Positions 23,911 through 32,419 of a stretch of 64,000 bases of DNA are shown one piece after another. Positions within the stretch are counted from its first letter, which is position 1. Every line of letters begins with the position of its first letter. This DNA is from Rhizobium sophoriradicis (lineage in GTDB: Bacteria > Pseudomonadota > Alphaproteobacteria > Rhizobiales > Rhizobiaceae): contig NZ_RQIH01000005.1 of assembly GCF_003939025.1 (NCBI RefSeq), positions 1-64,000 of the forward strand, written 5' to 3'. Position numbers and translations under genes: made by a program. A model generated the notes under the pieces. The model saw only the letters and a program-made list of their open reading frames with translations, made no database searches and had not been told where the DNA came from.

Positions 23911-25326
23911 ATGGCGGTCATAGAAACAGCGGAGAAGATGCTGCCGGCGGGCCTGCGCCCGATCGGCGGCCGAACGCTGCGCATGCTTGCGGCCGTGCTG
24001 ACCGAAGGCGGCGAGAAGGCCGTCGCTCAGCGCATGGCGCTGACGGCCTTTTCTATCCGCATCCTCAGCGCCGCACTCGCCTTCGTCTCCCAGATCCTGC
24101 TCGCCCGGCTGATGGGCGAATATGAATACGGCATCTTCGTTTTCGTCTGGGTGCTGGTCGTCGTCTTCGGCGACCTCTCCTGCCTTGGCTTCCACACCGC
24201 GATCATCCGCTTTCTGCCGCAGTACAAGGCGGCGGGCGCCTTCGAGGAAATCCGTGGTCTGACCGGTGCGGCACGCATCTTCGCGCTGCTGTCCGGCACG
24301 GCAATGCTTGCCGCCGGCATGCTCGGGCTGCATCTCTTCGGTGATCTGATCGAGCCCTATTATCTCGTCCCGATTTTCCTCGGCCTGTTTGCCATGCCGA
24401 TGATCGCGCTGGGCGATATTCTGGAAGGCACCTCGCGGGCGAATCACTGGCCGGTGATGGCGCTGGGCCCGGTCTATATTATCCGGCCGATCCTCATCAT
24501 CGCCTGCATGCTGATTGCGATTGCGACGGGCGCGGAGCATACGGCCGTCACCGCCATGCAGGCGGCGCTCGTGGCCACCTTCGTCACCGCCCTCGGCCAA
24601 TATGGCGCGACGCTTTACCGCCTTCGCCGGCATTATGACGACGGCCCGCGCAAGGTCGATTTCCTCGCCTGGCTCAGCGTCGCCTTCCCGATCTTCCTGA
24701 TCGAGGGCGTCAGCTTCCTGCTGACCAATTCCGACGTCGTCGTTGTCGGCATCTTCCTCGAGCCGCATGACGTCGCCATCTATTTCGCCGCCGCCAAGAC
24801 CATGGCGCTGGTGCATTTCATCAATTTTTCCGTCAAGGCCGCTTCCGGCCCGCGTTTTTCCTCGATCATCGCCGAGGGCGACCATGCCCAGTTGGCGATC
24901 GCCGCCACCGATGCCGCCCGTTGGACCTTCTGGCCGGCGCTCGGCGTCGGCCTCGCGGTGCTCGCGGCCGGCAACCTGCTGCTGTCGCTGTTCGGCGGGG
25001 CCTTCACCGCGGGTTATCTTGTCATGGCGATCCTGCTTGCCGGCATTCTCGCCAAATCGCTGGTCGGCCCGGCTGAAACGCTGCTGATGATGGCGGGTAA
25101 GCAGAACCTCTGCGTCGCCCTCTATGCCGGTGCATTGGCCGCCAATGTCGGTCTCAACCTCGCTTTGATCCCGCATTACGGCATCGAAGGCACCGCGATT
25201 GCCACCGCCTCGGCCATGGCGGTCGAGGCCGTTCTTCTGCATGTCGCCGTGCGCCGCACGCTCGGCATTGTCCTCTTCGCCTTCGCCAGCCCCTCCGCCG
25301 CAACGCCAGAAATGAGAGTTCGATAG
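23911..25326 (+). CDS. Polysaccharide-type flippase of the MATE/MOP superfamily
   Basis: The product is about 471 residues from ATG 23911 (MAVIETAEKMLP); a GTG at 23902 is an alternative and neither has a good ribosome site. It has about 12-14 membrane helices and the pattern of polysaccharide biosynthesis export proteins (MurJ/Wzx-like) rather than drug MATE pumps. Such proteins flip lipid-linked saccharides across the inner membrane. The stop TAG directly precedes the ATG of the next gene, so the two are coupled. No glycosyltransferases are nearby, so the cargo is unknown. Confidence 0.82.
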   Translation: MAVIETAEKMLPAGLRPIGGRTLRMLAAVLTEGGEKAVAQRMALTAFSIRILSAALAFVSQILLARLMGEYEYGIFVFVWVLVVVFGDLSCLGFHTAIIRFLPQYKAAGAFEEIRGLTGAARIFALLSGTAMLAAGMLGLHLFGDLIEPYYLVPIFLGLFAMPMIALGDILEGTSRANHWPVMALGPVYIIRPILIIACMLIAIATGAEHTAVTAMQAALVATFVTALGQYGATLYRLRRHYDDGPRKVDFLAWLSVAFPIFLIEGVSFLLTNSDVVVVGIFLEPHDVAIYFAAAKTMALVHFINFSVKAASGPRFSSIIAEGDHAQLAIAATDAARWTFWPALGVGLAVLAAGNLLLSLFGGAFTAGYLVMAILLAGILAKSLVGPAETLLMMAGKQNLCVALYAGALAANVGLNLALIPHYGIEGTAIATASAMAVEAVLLHVAVRRTLGIVLFAFASPSAATPEMRVR

Positions 25327-26604
25327 ATGGTGCGTCCGCCCCCCGTCACCGAAAGCACCGACCGCATCACCAACCGCATGATCCATGATCTCGCGTCGCT
25401 GCATTTCGAGGCACCGCAGGCCGAGGCCCGTGCCGAGATCGGCCGGCCCGGACGCGAACTTTGCCTCTATCCCGGCAAGCTCGGCTACGACCTTCAGGAC
25501 GAGCTCGACTTCCTCTCCAACCGGGCGATGGAGCCGAACGTCTTTTTCTCCGGCCGCTTCCTTGCGCCCGCCATGCCGCGGCTCGAAGACAGGCAGGTGA
25601 ATTTCGCCCTGATCCGCGACCACAATGTCGGCCGCAGCCGCATGCGTTTCCTGCTACCGTTTTCGGTCGACAAGCCGGGCTTTGCCGTCGGTCCCTCGAT
25701 CATCCGCGGCTGGTCGAACAGCTTCGGCCCGCTCGGCACGCCGCTCGTCGACAGCGAGGATGCGGCCGAAACCCTCGACAATTTCTTCGAGGGGCTGACC
25801 ATTCCTGATCTCAACCTGCCGGGCACCCTGGTCCTGCCGGATCTGAGATTGAACGGTATTTTCGTGCGCATGCTCAAGGCCGTGGCGCTCGGCCGCAATC
25901 TGCCGCTCACCGTGACCAATCCCTATCTGCGCCCGATGCTGCAGAGCGAGGAAGAGGCGCCTGCCTATCTCAGCAAGACCATCTCCTCCTCGCATATGCG
26001 CGAGATGCGTCGCCAGTGGCGTCAGCTGGAAGAACTCGGGAAGGCGGTCTATGCCGTCGCCCGCCAGCCACGCGAAATCCACGTGCGTTTCGAGGAGTTC
26101 CTGGCGATGGAAGCCGGCGGTTGGAAGGGTAAACGACGAAGCGCTCTCGTCACCGATCGCTATCATACCGCCTTCGCCCGTGAGGCGGTGTCGAACCTTG
26201 CCGCCGTCGATGCCGTACGCATCCATACGATCGACCTCAACGGCAAGGCGATCGCTGCCATCGTCGTTTTGATGATGGGCGGCGAGGCATATACCTGGAA
26301 GACCGCTTATGACGAGAATTATGCCCGCTATTCGCCGGGCAAGCTGTTGATGAGCGAACTCACCGAATGGCATCTCGACGACGCCAATATCGTCCGCTCC
26401 GATTCCTGCGCCGTCTCCGACCACCCGATCATGAGCCGCTTCTGGCAGGAGCGCGAGGAGATGGGAACGCTGGTGATCGGCCTGACGCAGAACGGCGACC
26501 GCGACATGCGCCAGGTCGCCGCCCAGCTCCACATGTACCGCAGCACCCGCAACATGGCGAAGATGCTGCGCGAGAAGATCATGTCGCTCGCCGGCCGGGG
26601 CTAA
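25327..26604 (+). CDS. GNAT-like protein, BioF2/CelD type acyltransferase
   Basis: The product is 425 residues. The C-terminal region (about 220-390) fits the Acetyltransf_6 (CelD/BioF2) fold found in cellulose and exopolysaccharide clusters, for example HMREMRRQWRQLEELG followed by RSALVTDRYHTAFARE and the WKTAYDENYARYSPGKLL stretch. The substrate is not evident. Its ATG abuts the flippase stop, so it probably modifies or partners with the flippase cargo. Its stop overlaps the stop of the convergent acyl-CoA synthetase gene by 4 bp. Confidence 0.75.
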   Translation: MVRPPPVTESTDRITNRMIHDLASLHFEAPQAEARAEIGRPGRELCLYPGKLGYDLQDELDFLSNRAMEPNVFFSGRFLAPAMPRLEDRQVNFALIRDHNVGRSRMRFLLPFSVDKPGFAVGPSIIRGWSNSFGPLGTPLVDSEDAAETLDNFFEGLTIPDLNLPGTLVLPDLRLNGIFVRMLKAVALGRNLPLTVTNPYLRPMLQSEEEAPAYLSKTISSSHMREMRRQWRQLEELGKAVYAVARQPREIHVRFEEFLAMEAGGWKGKRRSALVTDRYHTAFAREAVSNLAAVDAVRIHTIDLNGKAIAAIVVLMMGGEAYTWKTAYDENYARYSPGKLLMSELTEWHLDDANIVRSDSCAVSDHPIMSRFWQEREEMGTLVIGLTQNGDRDMRQVAAQLHMYRSTRNMAKMLREKIMSLAGRG

Positions 26605-28229
26605 CCTTCCGTCGCAGCTTTCTCTCGCAGCAGCCGGCGGATCACCTTGCCGGTCGTCGTCAGCGGCAGTGACTCGACGAATTCCACCTCGCGCGGATAT
26701 TCGTGCATCGAAAGCCGCATCTTCACCCAGTCCCTGATATCGGCCGCCAGCGCCTCGCTCGGCGAGTGGCCCGGCGCCAGCACGATATAGGCTTTGACGA
26801 TCTCAGTGCGCAGTGGATCGGGTTTGCCGACGGCGGCGGCAAGCTGCACGGCGGGATGACCGACCAGGCAATCCTCGATCTCGGCCGGGCCGATGCGATA
26901 TCCCGACGAGGTGATGACATCGTCGTCGCGGCCTTCGAAGGTGACGTAGCCGTCCGCGTCCTGCCGGCCGATATCACCGGTGAGCAGCCAGTCCTTGACG
27001 AATTTTCGCGTCGTCGCCGCCGCGTCATTCCAATAGCCGAGGAACATGACGGGATCGGGACTGGCGATGGCGATCTGGCCCGGCTCGCCTGCCGGCAGTT
27101 CATCCCCCTCATCGTTGACGATCGCGACGCGGTGTCCCGGCACCGCCCGGCCGATAGCACCGGCTCTGCTGACATCGTAGGCAGCGGCAGACGAGAGCAC
27201 GAAATTGCATTCCGTCTGGCCGTAGAATTCGTTGACGGTGATGCCGAGCGTGCGCCGCGCCCATTCATAGGTTTCGCGGCCGAGCGCCTCCCCGGCAGAG
27301 CCGATCGTGCGCAGCACCAGATCATATTTCGAGCGGGGATTGGAAACCGAGCGCATCAGCCTCAGCGCCGTCGGCGGGATGAAGGCATTGCGCACGTCCA
27401 TCTCCGCCATGATCCGATAGGCCATGTCGGCATCGAATTTCTGCGCCGGCGACGAGACGACGGGAACGCCGAGCAGAAGGCTCGGCAGCAGCGCGTTAAG
27501 CAGACCACCGGCCCAGGCCCAGTCGGACGGCGTCCAGACCTTGTCGCCCACCTTTGGAAAACCCTCATGGGCGAACTGCATGCCGGGAATATGGCCGGGC
27601 AGGACGCGGTGGCCATGCAACGCCCCTTTCGGCGGCCCTGTTGTCCCGGAGGTGAAGATCATCAGCGCCGGATCGTCGGGCGTTGTCTTCTCGCCTTCGA
27701 AGACGGGCGCATAGGATACGATGAGATCGGCAAAGGAGAGAGCGTCCGGAGCGCCATCGACGCTGATCACATGCCGCAACTCCGGCAGACGATCGCGGAT
27801 TTGCCGGATCCGATCGAGGCCGAAATCATTGGTGACGATTGCCGCCGCACCCGAGATCCTCAGCCGATATTCCAGCGCCTCGATGCCGAACAGCAACGCC
27901 AGCGGCAAGGCGATCGCGCCCATCTTATAGATTGCGACATGCGCAACCACGGTCTCGAAGGACTGGGGCATCAGCAGAGCGACGCGATCGCCGCGCTTGA
28001 TGCCAAGCGATGCCAGCACATTGGCGAACATCGAAGAGCTGCCGGAGAGTTCGCCATAGGTCAGCGAAAGATGATTGCCGTCCGGACTGAAATGCTCGAG
28101 ACAGACACGCTCCGGATCTCGCGCCGCCCAATCGTCGCTGACGGCGCGGCCGATATTGAAGTCTTCCGGAATCCGCCAGGAGAAATCACGATAGAGATCG
28201 TCGTAACGATCATGGGAGGGCAGTCGCAT
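26601..28229 (-). CDS. AMP-forming acyl-CoA synthetase
   Basis: The product is 542 residues of the ANL adenylation family. Visible motifs are the P-loop-like MIFTSGTTGPPKGALHG, the EFYGQTE region, the hinge LLTGDIGRQDADGYV and the catalytic lysine near the C-terminus in LTTTGKVIRRLL. These enzymes activate acetate, propionate or medium-chain acids to CoA esters. The overall sequence looks like acetyl-/medium-chain acyl-CoA synthetases; the exact substrate is not determinable. It converges with the GNAT-like gene. Confidence 0.9.
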   Translation of the reverse strand: MRLPSHDRYDDLYRDFSWRIPEDFNIGRAVSDDWAARDPERVCLEHFSPDGNHLSLTYGELSGSSSMFANVLASLGIKRGDRVALLMPQSFETVVAHVAIYKMGAIALPLALLFGIEALEYRLRISGAAAIVTNDFGLDRIRQIRDRLPELRHVISVDGAPDALSFADLIVSYAPVFEGEKTTPDDPALMIFTSGTTGPPKGALHGHRVLPGHIPGMQFAHEGFPKVGDKVWTPSDWAWAGGLLNALLPSLLLGVPVVSSPAQKFDADMAYRIMAEMDVRNAFIPPTALRLMRSVSNPRSKYDLVLRTIGSAGEALGRETYEWARRTLGITVNEFYGQTECNFVLSSAAAYDVSRAGAIGRAVPGHRVAIVNDEGDELPAGEPGQIAIASPDPVMFLGYWNDAAATTRKFVKDWLLTGDIGRQDADGYVTFEGRDDDVITSSGYRIGPAEIEDCLVGHPAVQLAAAVGKPDPLRTEIVKAYIVLAPGHSPSEALAADIRDWVKMRLSMHEYPREVEFVESLPLTTTGKVIRRLLREKAATEG

Positions 28230-28429
28230 AGTCTGGCTTCCGGTGAAATGCTGCAGCAGCTAACACCTTGCGGCGCGGATGTGCAAGCCGGCGACGGAAA
28301 CGGCGGCCCCATCACTTATCATTGTACGCATCGCCGCGCCGATTCCGCGTGCGCCTCCCTGCGACTTTGACGGTTTCGCACTAGATCATCAAACGCCGCA
28401 CGGGGTGTCTCATTTCACGGAGTCGTTTC

Positions 28430-29410
28430 ATGGAATACGTCAAATTCGGAAAGACCGGTCTCGAAGTGTCGAAAATCTGCCTGGGCTGCATGACCTTCGG
28501 CGATCCGGGCCGCGGCAATCATGCCTGGAGCCTGCGGGAAGAGGAAAGCCGGGCAATGATCAAGCAGGCGATCGACCTCGGCATCAATTTTCTCGATACG
28601 GCCAACACCTATTCCAACGGTTCCTCGGAAGAGATCGTCGGCCGCGCCATCAAAGACTTCGCCAAGCGCGAGGATATCGTTCTGGCGACCAAGGTGTTCA
28701 ATCGCATGCGGCCGGGTCCAAACGGCGCCGGCCTTTCACGCAAGGCGATCTTCGACGAGATCGACAATAGTCTTCGCCGTCTCGGCACCGACTATGTCGA
28801 CCTCTACCAGATCCACCGTTTCGACTACACGACGCCGATCGAGGAAACGCTGGAAGCGCTGCATGATGTCGTCAAAGCGGGCAAGGCGCGTTATATCGGT
28901 GCCTCCTCGATGTATGCCTGGCAATTCGCCAAGGCGCTCTACGTCTCCCGGCTGAACGGCTGGACGGAATTCGTCAGCATGCAGAACCATCTGAACCTGC
29001 TCTACCGCGAGGAGGAGCGCGAAATGCTGCCGCTCTGCGAAGACCAGAAGATCGCCGTCATTCCCTGGAGCCCTCTTGCCCGCGGCCGTCTGACCCGCGA
29101 CTGGGACGAGATGACGGCGCGCAGCGAGACCGACGAATTCGGCAAGACGCTCTACACGCAATCGATCGATGCCGACCGCAGGATCGTCGAGGCCGTGGCC
29201 GACATCGCCAGCGCCCGCGGCATTTCCCGCGCCCAGGTCGCCACCGCCTGGATCCTGCAGAAGAGCGTGGTGACCGCGCCGATCATCGGCGCGTCCAAAC
29301 CGAACCATCTGGCAGATGCCGTCGCTTCGCTCACGGTCAAGCTCACTGCCGAGGAAATCGCCGTGCTGGAATCACCCTACATCCCGCACGCCGTCGCCGG
29401 CTTCAAATAG
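28430..29410 (+). CDS. Aldo/keto reductase
   Basis: The product is 326 residues, a typical (beta/alpha)8 aldo/keto reductase. The catalytic tetrad is visible as Asp and Tyr in FLDTANTYSNG, Lys in LATKVFNRM and His in LYQIHRFD. It should reduce carbonyls with NADPH. It resembles the YajO/general stress protein 69 group. It stands alone; a GC-rich hairpin follows at 29446. Confidence 0.92.
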   Translation: MEYVKFGKTGLEVSKICLGCMTFGDPGRGNHAWSLREEESRAMIKQAIDLGINFLDTANTYSNGSSEEIVGRAIKDFAKREDIVLATKVFNRMRPGPNGAGLSRKAIFDEIDNSLRRLGTDYVDLYQIHRFDYTTPIEETLEALHDVVKAGKARYIGASSMYAWQFAKALYVSRLNGWTEFVSMQNHLNLLYREEEREMLPLCEDQKIAVIPWSPLARGRLTRDWDEMTARSETDEFGKTLYTQSIDADRRIVEAVADIASARGISRAQVATAWILQKSVVTAPIIGASKPNHLADAVASLTVKLTAEEIAVLESPYIPHAVAGFK

Positions 29411-29445
29411 CTGCATCCTCTTCTCGGCGCCCTCATAAAGGCAGA

Positions 29446-29469
29446 TCCTCTCCCGGCCGCGGGAGAGGA
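29446..29469. terminator. GC-rich hairpin after the aldo/keto reductase gene
   Basis: Perfect 10-bp stem TCCTCTCCCG / CGGGAGAGGA with a GCCG loop, 36 bp after the stop. It lacks a T tract, so it may be a repeated intergenic palindrome rather than an intrinsic terminator. The rest of the gap up to 29601 shows nothing notable. Confidence 0.5.
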
Positions 29470-29601
29470 GTGGGATACGGCACCCAGCGGTCACAGCTCC
29501 GTCCTAGCGGTTACCTGAATATCGAGTAATCGGCTGTCATGACCACCGTTTCTTCACCGAGATCGTTGAGGCCAATGCGCTCATCGCCTTGCGCGACCAA
29601 A

Positions 29602-30180
29602 TTATTTCCGCCTACCGGGATCGAGCTGCCGGCGCATCGTCACCAGAAACTGCTCGGCAAGCGCCCGGTCCTCGACAGCACGGGCCAGAATAACGGCGCC
29701 GATCATCGATGAGAGCGTGGTGGCGGCATTGGCGCGGCGCTCCTCGGCGGTGTCGCCGGGAACAATATCGGCAAGCGTTTCGACCAGCACCGACAGCCCG
29801 TCGCTAAAGACGGCGCGGACGGCGCCGCGGCTGCGGCTGACCTCCTGGATCAGCGTTGCGAAGACGCAGCTGCCGCCCGGATCGTCGACCGTACGCCAAT
29901 GGATATAATGGTCGAGAAGCGTTTCGAGCGGCCGGTCCGGCGAACTGGCGATATGCTCCTTCCAGCGCGTTTCGACCTTGTCGATCAGCTTGCGGCTGAC
30001 CTCTAGCGCCAGCTCGTCCTTCGAAGCGAAATGACCGTAGAAGCCGCCATGCGTCAGCCCCGCCGCCTTCATAATGTCGGCGACGCCAACCCCGTCGAAA
30101 CCGTTCTCGCGGAAAAGCACGCCGGCAACGCTCAGGATCTTTTCGCGGTTTTCGGCAAATTTTTCGCGGCTGACCCGCAT
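29602..30180 (-). CDS. TetR family transcriptional regulator
   Basis: The product is 192 residues. The N-terminal helix-turn-helix is FDGVGVADIMKAAGLTHG followed by FYGHFASKDELA, the standard TetR DNA-binding pattern. The C-terminal domain resembles the TetR_C groups of the AcrR type. It is divergent from the MFS transporter at 30314, and two palindromes lie between them, so autoregulation and repression of the transporter are likely. Confidence 0.93.
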   Translation of the reverse strand: MRVSREKFAENREKILSVAGVLFRENGFDGVGVADIMKAAGLTHGGFYGHFASKDELALEVSRKLIDKVETRWKEHIASSPDRPLETLLDHYIHWRTVDDPGGSCVFATLIQEVSRSRGAVRAVFSDGLSVLVETLADIVPGDTAEERRANAATTLSSMIGAVILARAVEDRALAEQFLVTMRRQLDPGRRK

Positions 30181-30216
30181 TGCTCATCTCCAGAAAATAG
30201 TCGCTTGACAAAATAT

Positions 30217-30259
30217 ATGACGCCCATCATGAATACGCAAGAAATATGATGACCATCAT
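30217..30259. promoter_or_regulatory. Twin palindromes, probable TetR operator
   Basis: Two related palindromes lie between the divergent tetR and MFS genes: ATGACGCCCATCAT at 30217-30230 and ATGATGACCATCAT at 30246-30259. They are 29 bp apart (nearly three helical turns), and both are preceded by an AATAT-like sequence. The half-site is ATGAyG / CATCAT. Binding is inferred, not shown. Confidence 0.7.
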
Positions 30260-30313
30260 GTAAATCGGCAGTCCCGCAGCGCCCTCAAATTGAATTCGAA
30301 CGGAATCTTGCCC

Positions 30314-31609
30314 ATGGTTTCCACCGTCCTTGCCTCAACCCTTGCCCGGCGCAACATTCATTACGGCTGGGTCGTCGTTGCCGCCACCTTCCTCACCATG
30401 TTGGTGACAGCGGGCGCCATGGGCGCACCCGGCGTGCTGATTAAGCCGCTGCAGGACGAATTCGGTTGGGAAACCTCGCAGATTTCCTCCGCACTGGCGA
30501 TCCGGCTGATCCTTTTCGGCTTCATGGGGCCGTTTGCCGCCGCCTTCATGAATTATTTCGGCGTGCGCAAGGTCATAGTCTTTGCATTGGCGCTGATCGG
30601 CATAGGCTTCGTCGGCTCGCTGTTCATGACAACGTTGTGGCAGCTCCTGCTGCTCTGGGGCATCGTCGTCGGCTTCGGCACCGGATTGACGGCCATGGTG
30701 CTCGCCGCGACGGTGTCGACGCGCTGGTTCACCAGGCATCGCGGCCTTGTCGTCGGCATGCTTTCGGCAAGCTCGGCCACCGGCCAGCTCGTCTTTCTGC
30801 CGCTGATGGCGGAACTGACCGAGCGTTACGGCTGGCGCTCGACGGTATTCTTCGTCTGCGCCATGATCATGGTCGCCGCCCTTGCCGTTCTCGCCTTCAT
30901 GCGCGACCGGCCGGCTGACGTCAATTTGCCCTCGTTGGGCGAGGAGCATGTGACGCCGGCACCGGCCAGGCCGACGCTCGGCGCTGCCCTGATGACGCCG
31001 ATCACCACGCTTCGCGAGATTTCAACCACCTCGACCTTCTGGATCCTCTTTGCCACCTTCTTCATCTGCGGTCTCAGCACCAACGGCCTGATCCAGACCC
31101 ATTTCGTCACCCTCTGCGGCGATTTCGGCATCGTGCCGGTGGCCGCCGCCAGCGTGCTGGCCGTCATGGGCATCTTCGATTTCTTCGGCACGATCGGCTC
31201 CGGCTGGCTGTCCGACCGGTTCGACAATCGCTGGCTGCTGTTCTGGTACTACGGCCTGCGTGGCCTGTCGCTGCTCTATCTGCCCTTCAGCGATTTCAGC
31301 TTCTACGGCCTTTCGATCTTCGCCATCTTCTATGGCCTCGACTGGATCGCCACCGTGCCGCCGACCGTCAAGATCGCCGCCGACCGCTTCGGCCGTGAAA
31401 AGGCCGGCCTCGTCTTCGGCTGGGTCTTTGCCGGCCATCAGTTGGGCGCCGCCACCGCCGCCTATGGCGCCGGCCTCTCGCGCACGGAACTGTCGAGCTA
31501 TCTGCCCGCCTTCTTCGTCGCCGGCGCCTTCTGCCTGCTGGCCTCGATCCTGGCGCTCACGCTGAAGAAATCAGGCCTGCCGAGCGCGGCTCCTGCCGCC
31601 GCCCATTGA
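30314..31609 (+). CDS. MFS transporter
   Basis: The product is 431 residues from ATG 30314 (MVSTVLASTLARRNIHYGW). Twelve membrane helices with the HYGWVVVAATFLTM start and the FGxRK-type loop between helices 2 and 3 (NYFGVRKVIVF) suggest the monocarboxylate/oxalate-formate-like MFS group. The substrate is unknown. It is divergent from a TetR gene with operator-like palindromes between, so it is probably inducible. A terminator follows. Confidence 0.92.
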   Translation: MVSTVLASTLARRNIHYGWVVVAATFLTMLVTAGAMGAPGVLIKPLQDEFGWETSQISSALAIRLILFGFMGPFAAAFMNYFGVRKVIVFALALIGIGFVGSLFMTTLWQLLLLWGIVVGFGTGLTAMVLAATVSTRWFTRHRGLVVGMLSASSATGQLVFLPLMAELTERYGWRSTVFFVCAMIMVAALAVLAFMRDRPADVNLPSLGEEHVTPAPARPTLGAALMTPITTLREISTTSTFWILFATFFICGLSTNGLIQTHFVTLCGDFGIVPVAAASVLAVMGIFDFFGTIGSGWLSDRFDNRWLLFWYYGLRGLSLLYLPFSDFSFYGLSIFAIFYGLDWIATVPPTVKIAADRFGREKAGLVFGWVFAGHQLGAATAAYGAGLSRTELSSYLPAFFVAGAFCLLASILALTLKKSGLPSAAPAAAH

Positions 31610-31618
31610 TCAAGCAAG

Positions 31619-31650
31619 ATCCGGCCTCGAAGCAAGGCCGGATTTCTCCA
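31619..31650 (+). terminator. Terminator of the MFS gene
   Basis: Perfect 9-bp stem ATCCGGCCT / AGGCCGGAT with a 7-nt loop (31619-31643), followed by TTCTCC. It lies 10 bp after the stop. Confidence 0.75.
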
Positions 31651-31733
31651 CTCGATCAGTCCGATAACTTAGCCCGACCGTCTTGCGCGCGCGGGCGCTC
31701 ACATGTTAGACAGCCGCCCGGTCTGTATCCGTT

Positions 31734-31818
31734 GCCCCATTGGCGGAATTGGTAGACGCGCTCGACTCAAAATCGAGTTTCGAAAGAAGTGCTGGTTCGA
31801 CTCCGGCATGGGGCACCA
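31734..31818 (+). tRNA. tRNA-Leu (anticodon CAA)
   Basis: The 85-nt sequence folds as a class II tRNA. The acceptor stem is GCCCCAT / ATGGGGC, the D arm contains GGCGGAATTGGTAGACG, and the anticodon stem CTCGA / TCGAG has the loop CTCAAAA, giving anticodon CAA (reads UUG). The variable arm is long, the T loop is GGTTCGACTCC, and the 3' CCA is encoded (31816-31818). Confidence 0.95.
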
Positions 31819-31944
31819 GCCTACGCTCTGTGAGCTTCGGCTCGGCGAGCCGAAGCTTACAGAGCGTAGGCTGTCGCGCCGTAGTTCCGTCAGGAACGAA
31901 GGCGGACTGGTTTCGACCAGCAGCGCCTCGATCCCGATACGGGA
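31819..31944. other. Run of four consecutive stem-loops behind tRNA-Leu
   Basis: Directly after the tRNA CCA end there are four hairpins. (1) 31819-31871: 25-bp arms GCCTACGC...GGCTC with one G.U pair and a 3-nt GGC loop. (2) 31877-31904: CGCC, 3x3 internal loop, GTTCC, loop GTCA, GGAAC, GGCG. (3) 31907-31920: CTGGT-TTCG-ACCAG. (4) 31932-31944: TCCCG-ATA-CGGGA. No ORF fits. It could be a structured RNA, a processed tRNA trailer, or a mobile palindromic element. The first hairpin has no T tract of a normal terminator. Confidence 0.7.
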
Positions 31945-31964
31945 CAATCCGCATCCAGCTGAAA

Positions 31965-32252
31965 CTATTTATTCTTCAGCAGCCACATCTTGCCGGCCAT
32001 GGTGATGCCGTAGACGTCTTTCGAGACATCGTCATCGAGGTGCCGCCGCTCAAGGAAACCCGGCTCCTTCAGCTCGCCCAGCGTCTTAGCGGTGACCGAT
32101 TTGATTTTCTGAGGCCGCTCTTTCCAGCGGTCGTTCTTCGCGTAGGTCACCGTTGCGTTCTGATGCGTCCATTTATTGGCCGGCTGAGGGTAAAGGTCTC
32201 CATCCCTGGCGAGTTTCAGCGCGGCGATCTGGGACGGCGTAAGTTCAATCAT
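31965..32252 (-). CDS. Hypothetical protein, 95 residues, tRNA-proximal
   Basis: The product starts MIELTPSQIAALKLARDG, is lysine-rich (12 of 95) and ends MWLLKNK. The pattern of an N-terminal helix, a middle TAKTLGELKEPGFLE and a C-terminal GITMAGKMWL is compatible with a winged-helix fold, but I do not recognise a family. AGGA lies nine bases before the ATG. It lies 3' of a tRNA gene, a common site for acquired DNA, and has fewer typical rhizobial codons than its neighbours. Reality of the gene is likely but not certain. Confidence 0.6.
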   Translation of the reverse strand: MIELTPSQIAALKLARDGDLYPQPANKWTHQNATVTYAKNDRWKERPQKIKSVTAKTLGELKEPGFLERRHLDDDVSKDVYGITMAGKMWLLKNK

Positions 32253-32373
32253 ACTCGAAAATCCTGTGCAGGCGGTGTTTGCGCTGCAAATGCGCTACTA
32301 CCAAAGGCGTGCTCATAACACCGATGGGCGCGTTTCACCACTGCATTGAGAGTATGCCCGGCATGAAAGGCGA

Positions 32374-32396
32374 AAACCCGGCTCTTTGAACCGGGC
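32374..32396 (-). terminator. Terminator of the small secreted protein gene
   Basis: On the minus strand the stem CCCGGTTC-AAA-GAGCCGGG is followed by TTTT (complement of 32373-32376). It lies about 24 bp beyond the stop of the gene at 32420. Confidence 0.75.
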
Positions 32397-32419
32397 CCCG
32401 CCCTTCTGTGATAGTTTCA

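Noticed and set aside
23890-25623. 577-codon minus-strand ORF
   Set aside because: Antisense to the flippase gene and the start of the GNAT-like gene; translation is charged low-complexity without motifs.
26703-28370. 555-codon plus-strand ORF
   Set aside because: Antisense to the acyl-CoA synthetase gene, whose motifs are complete.
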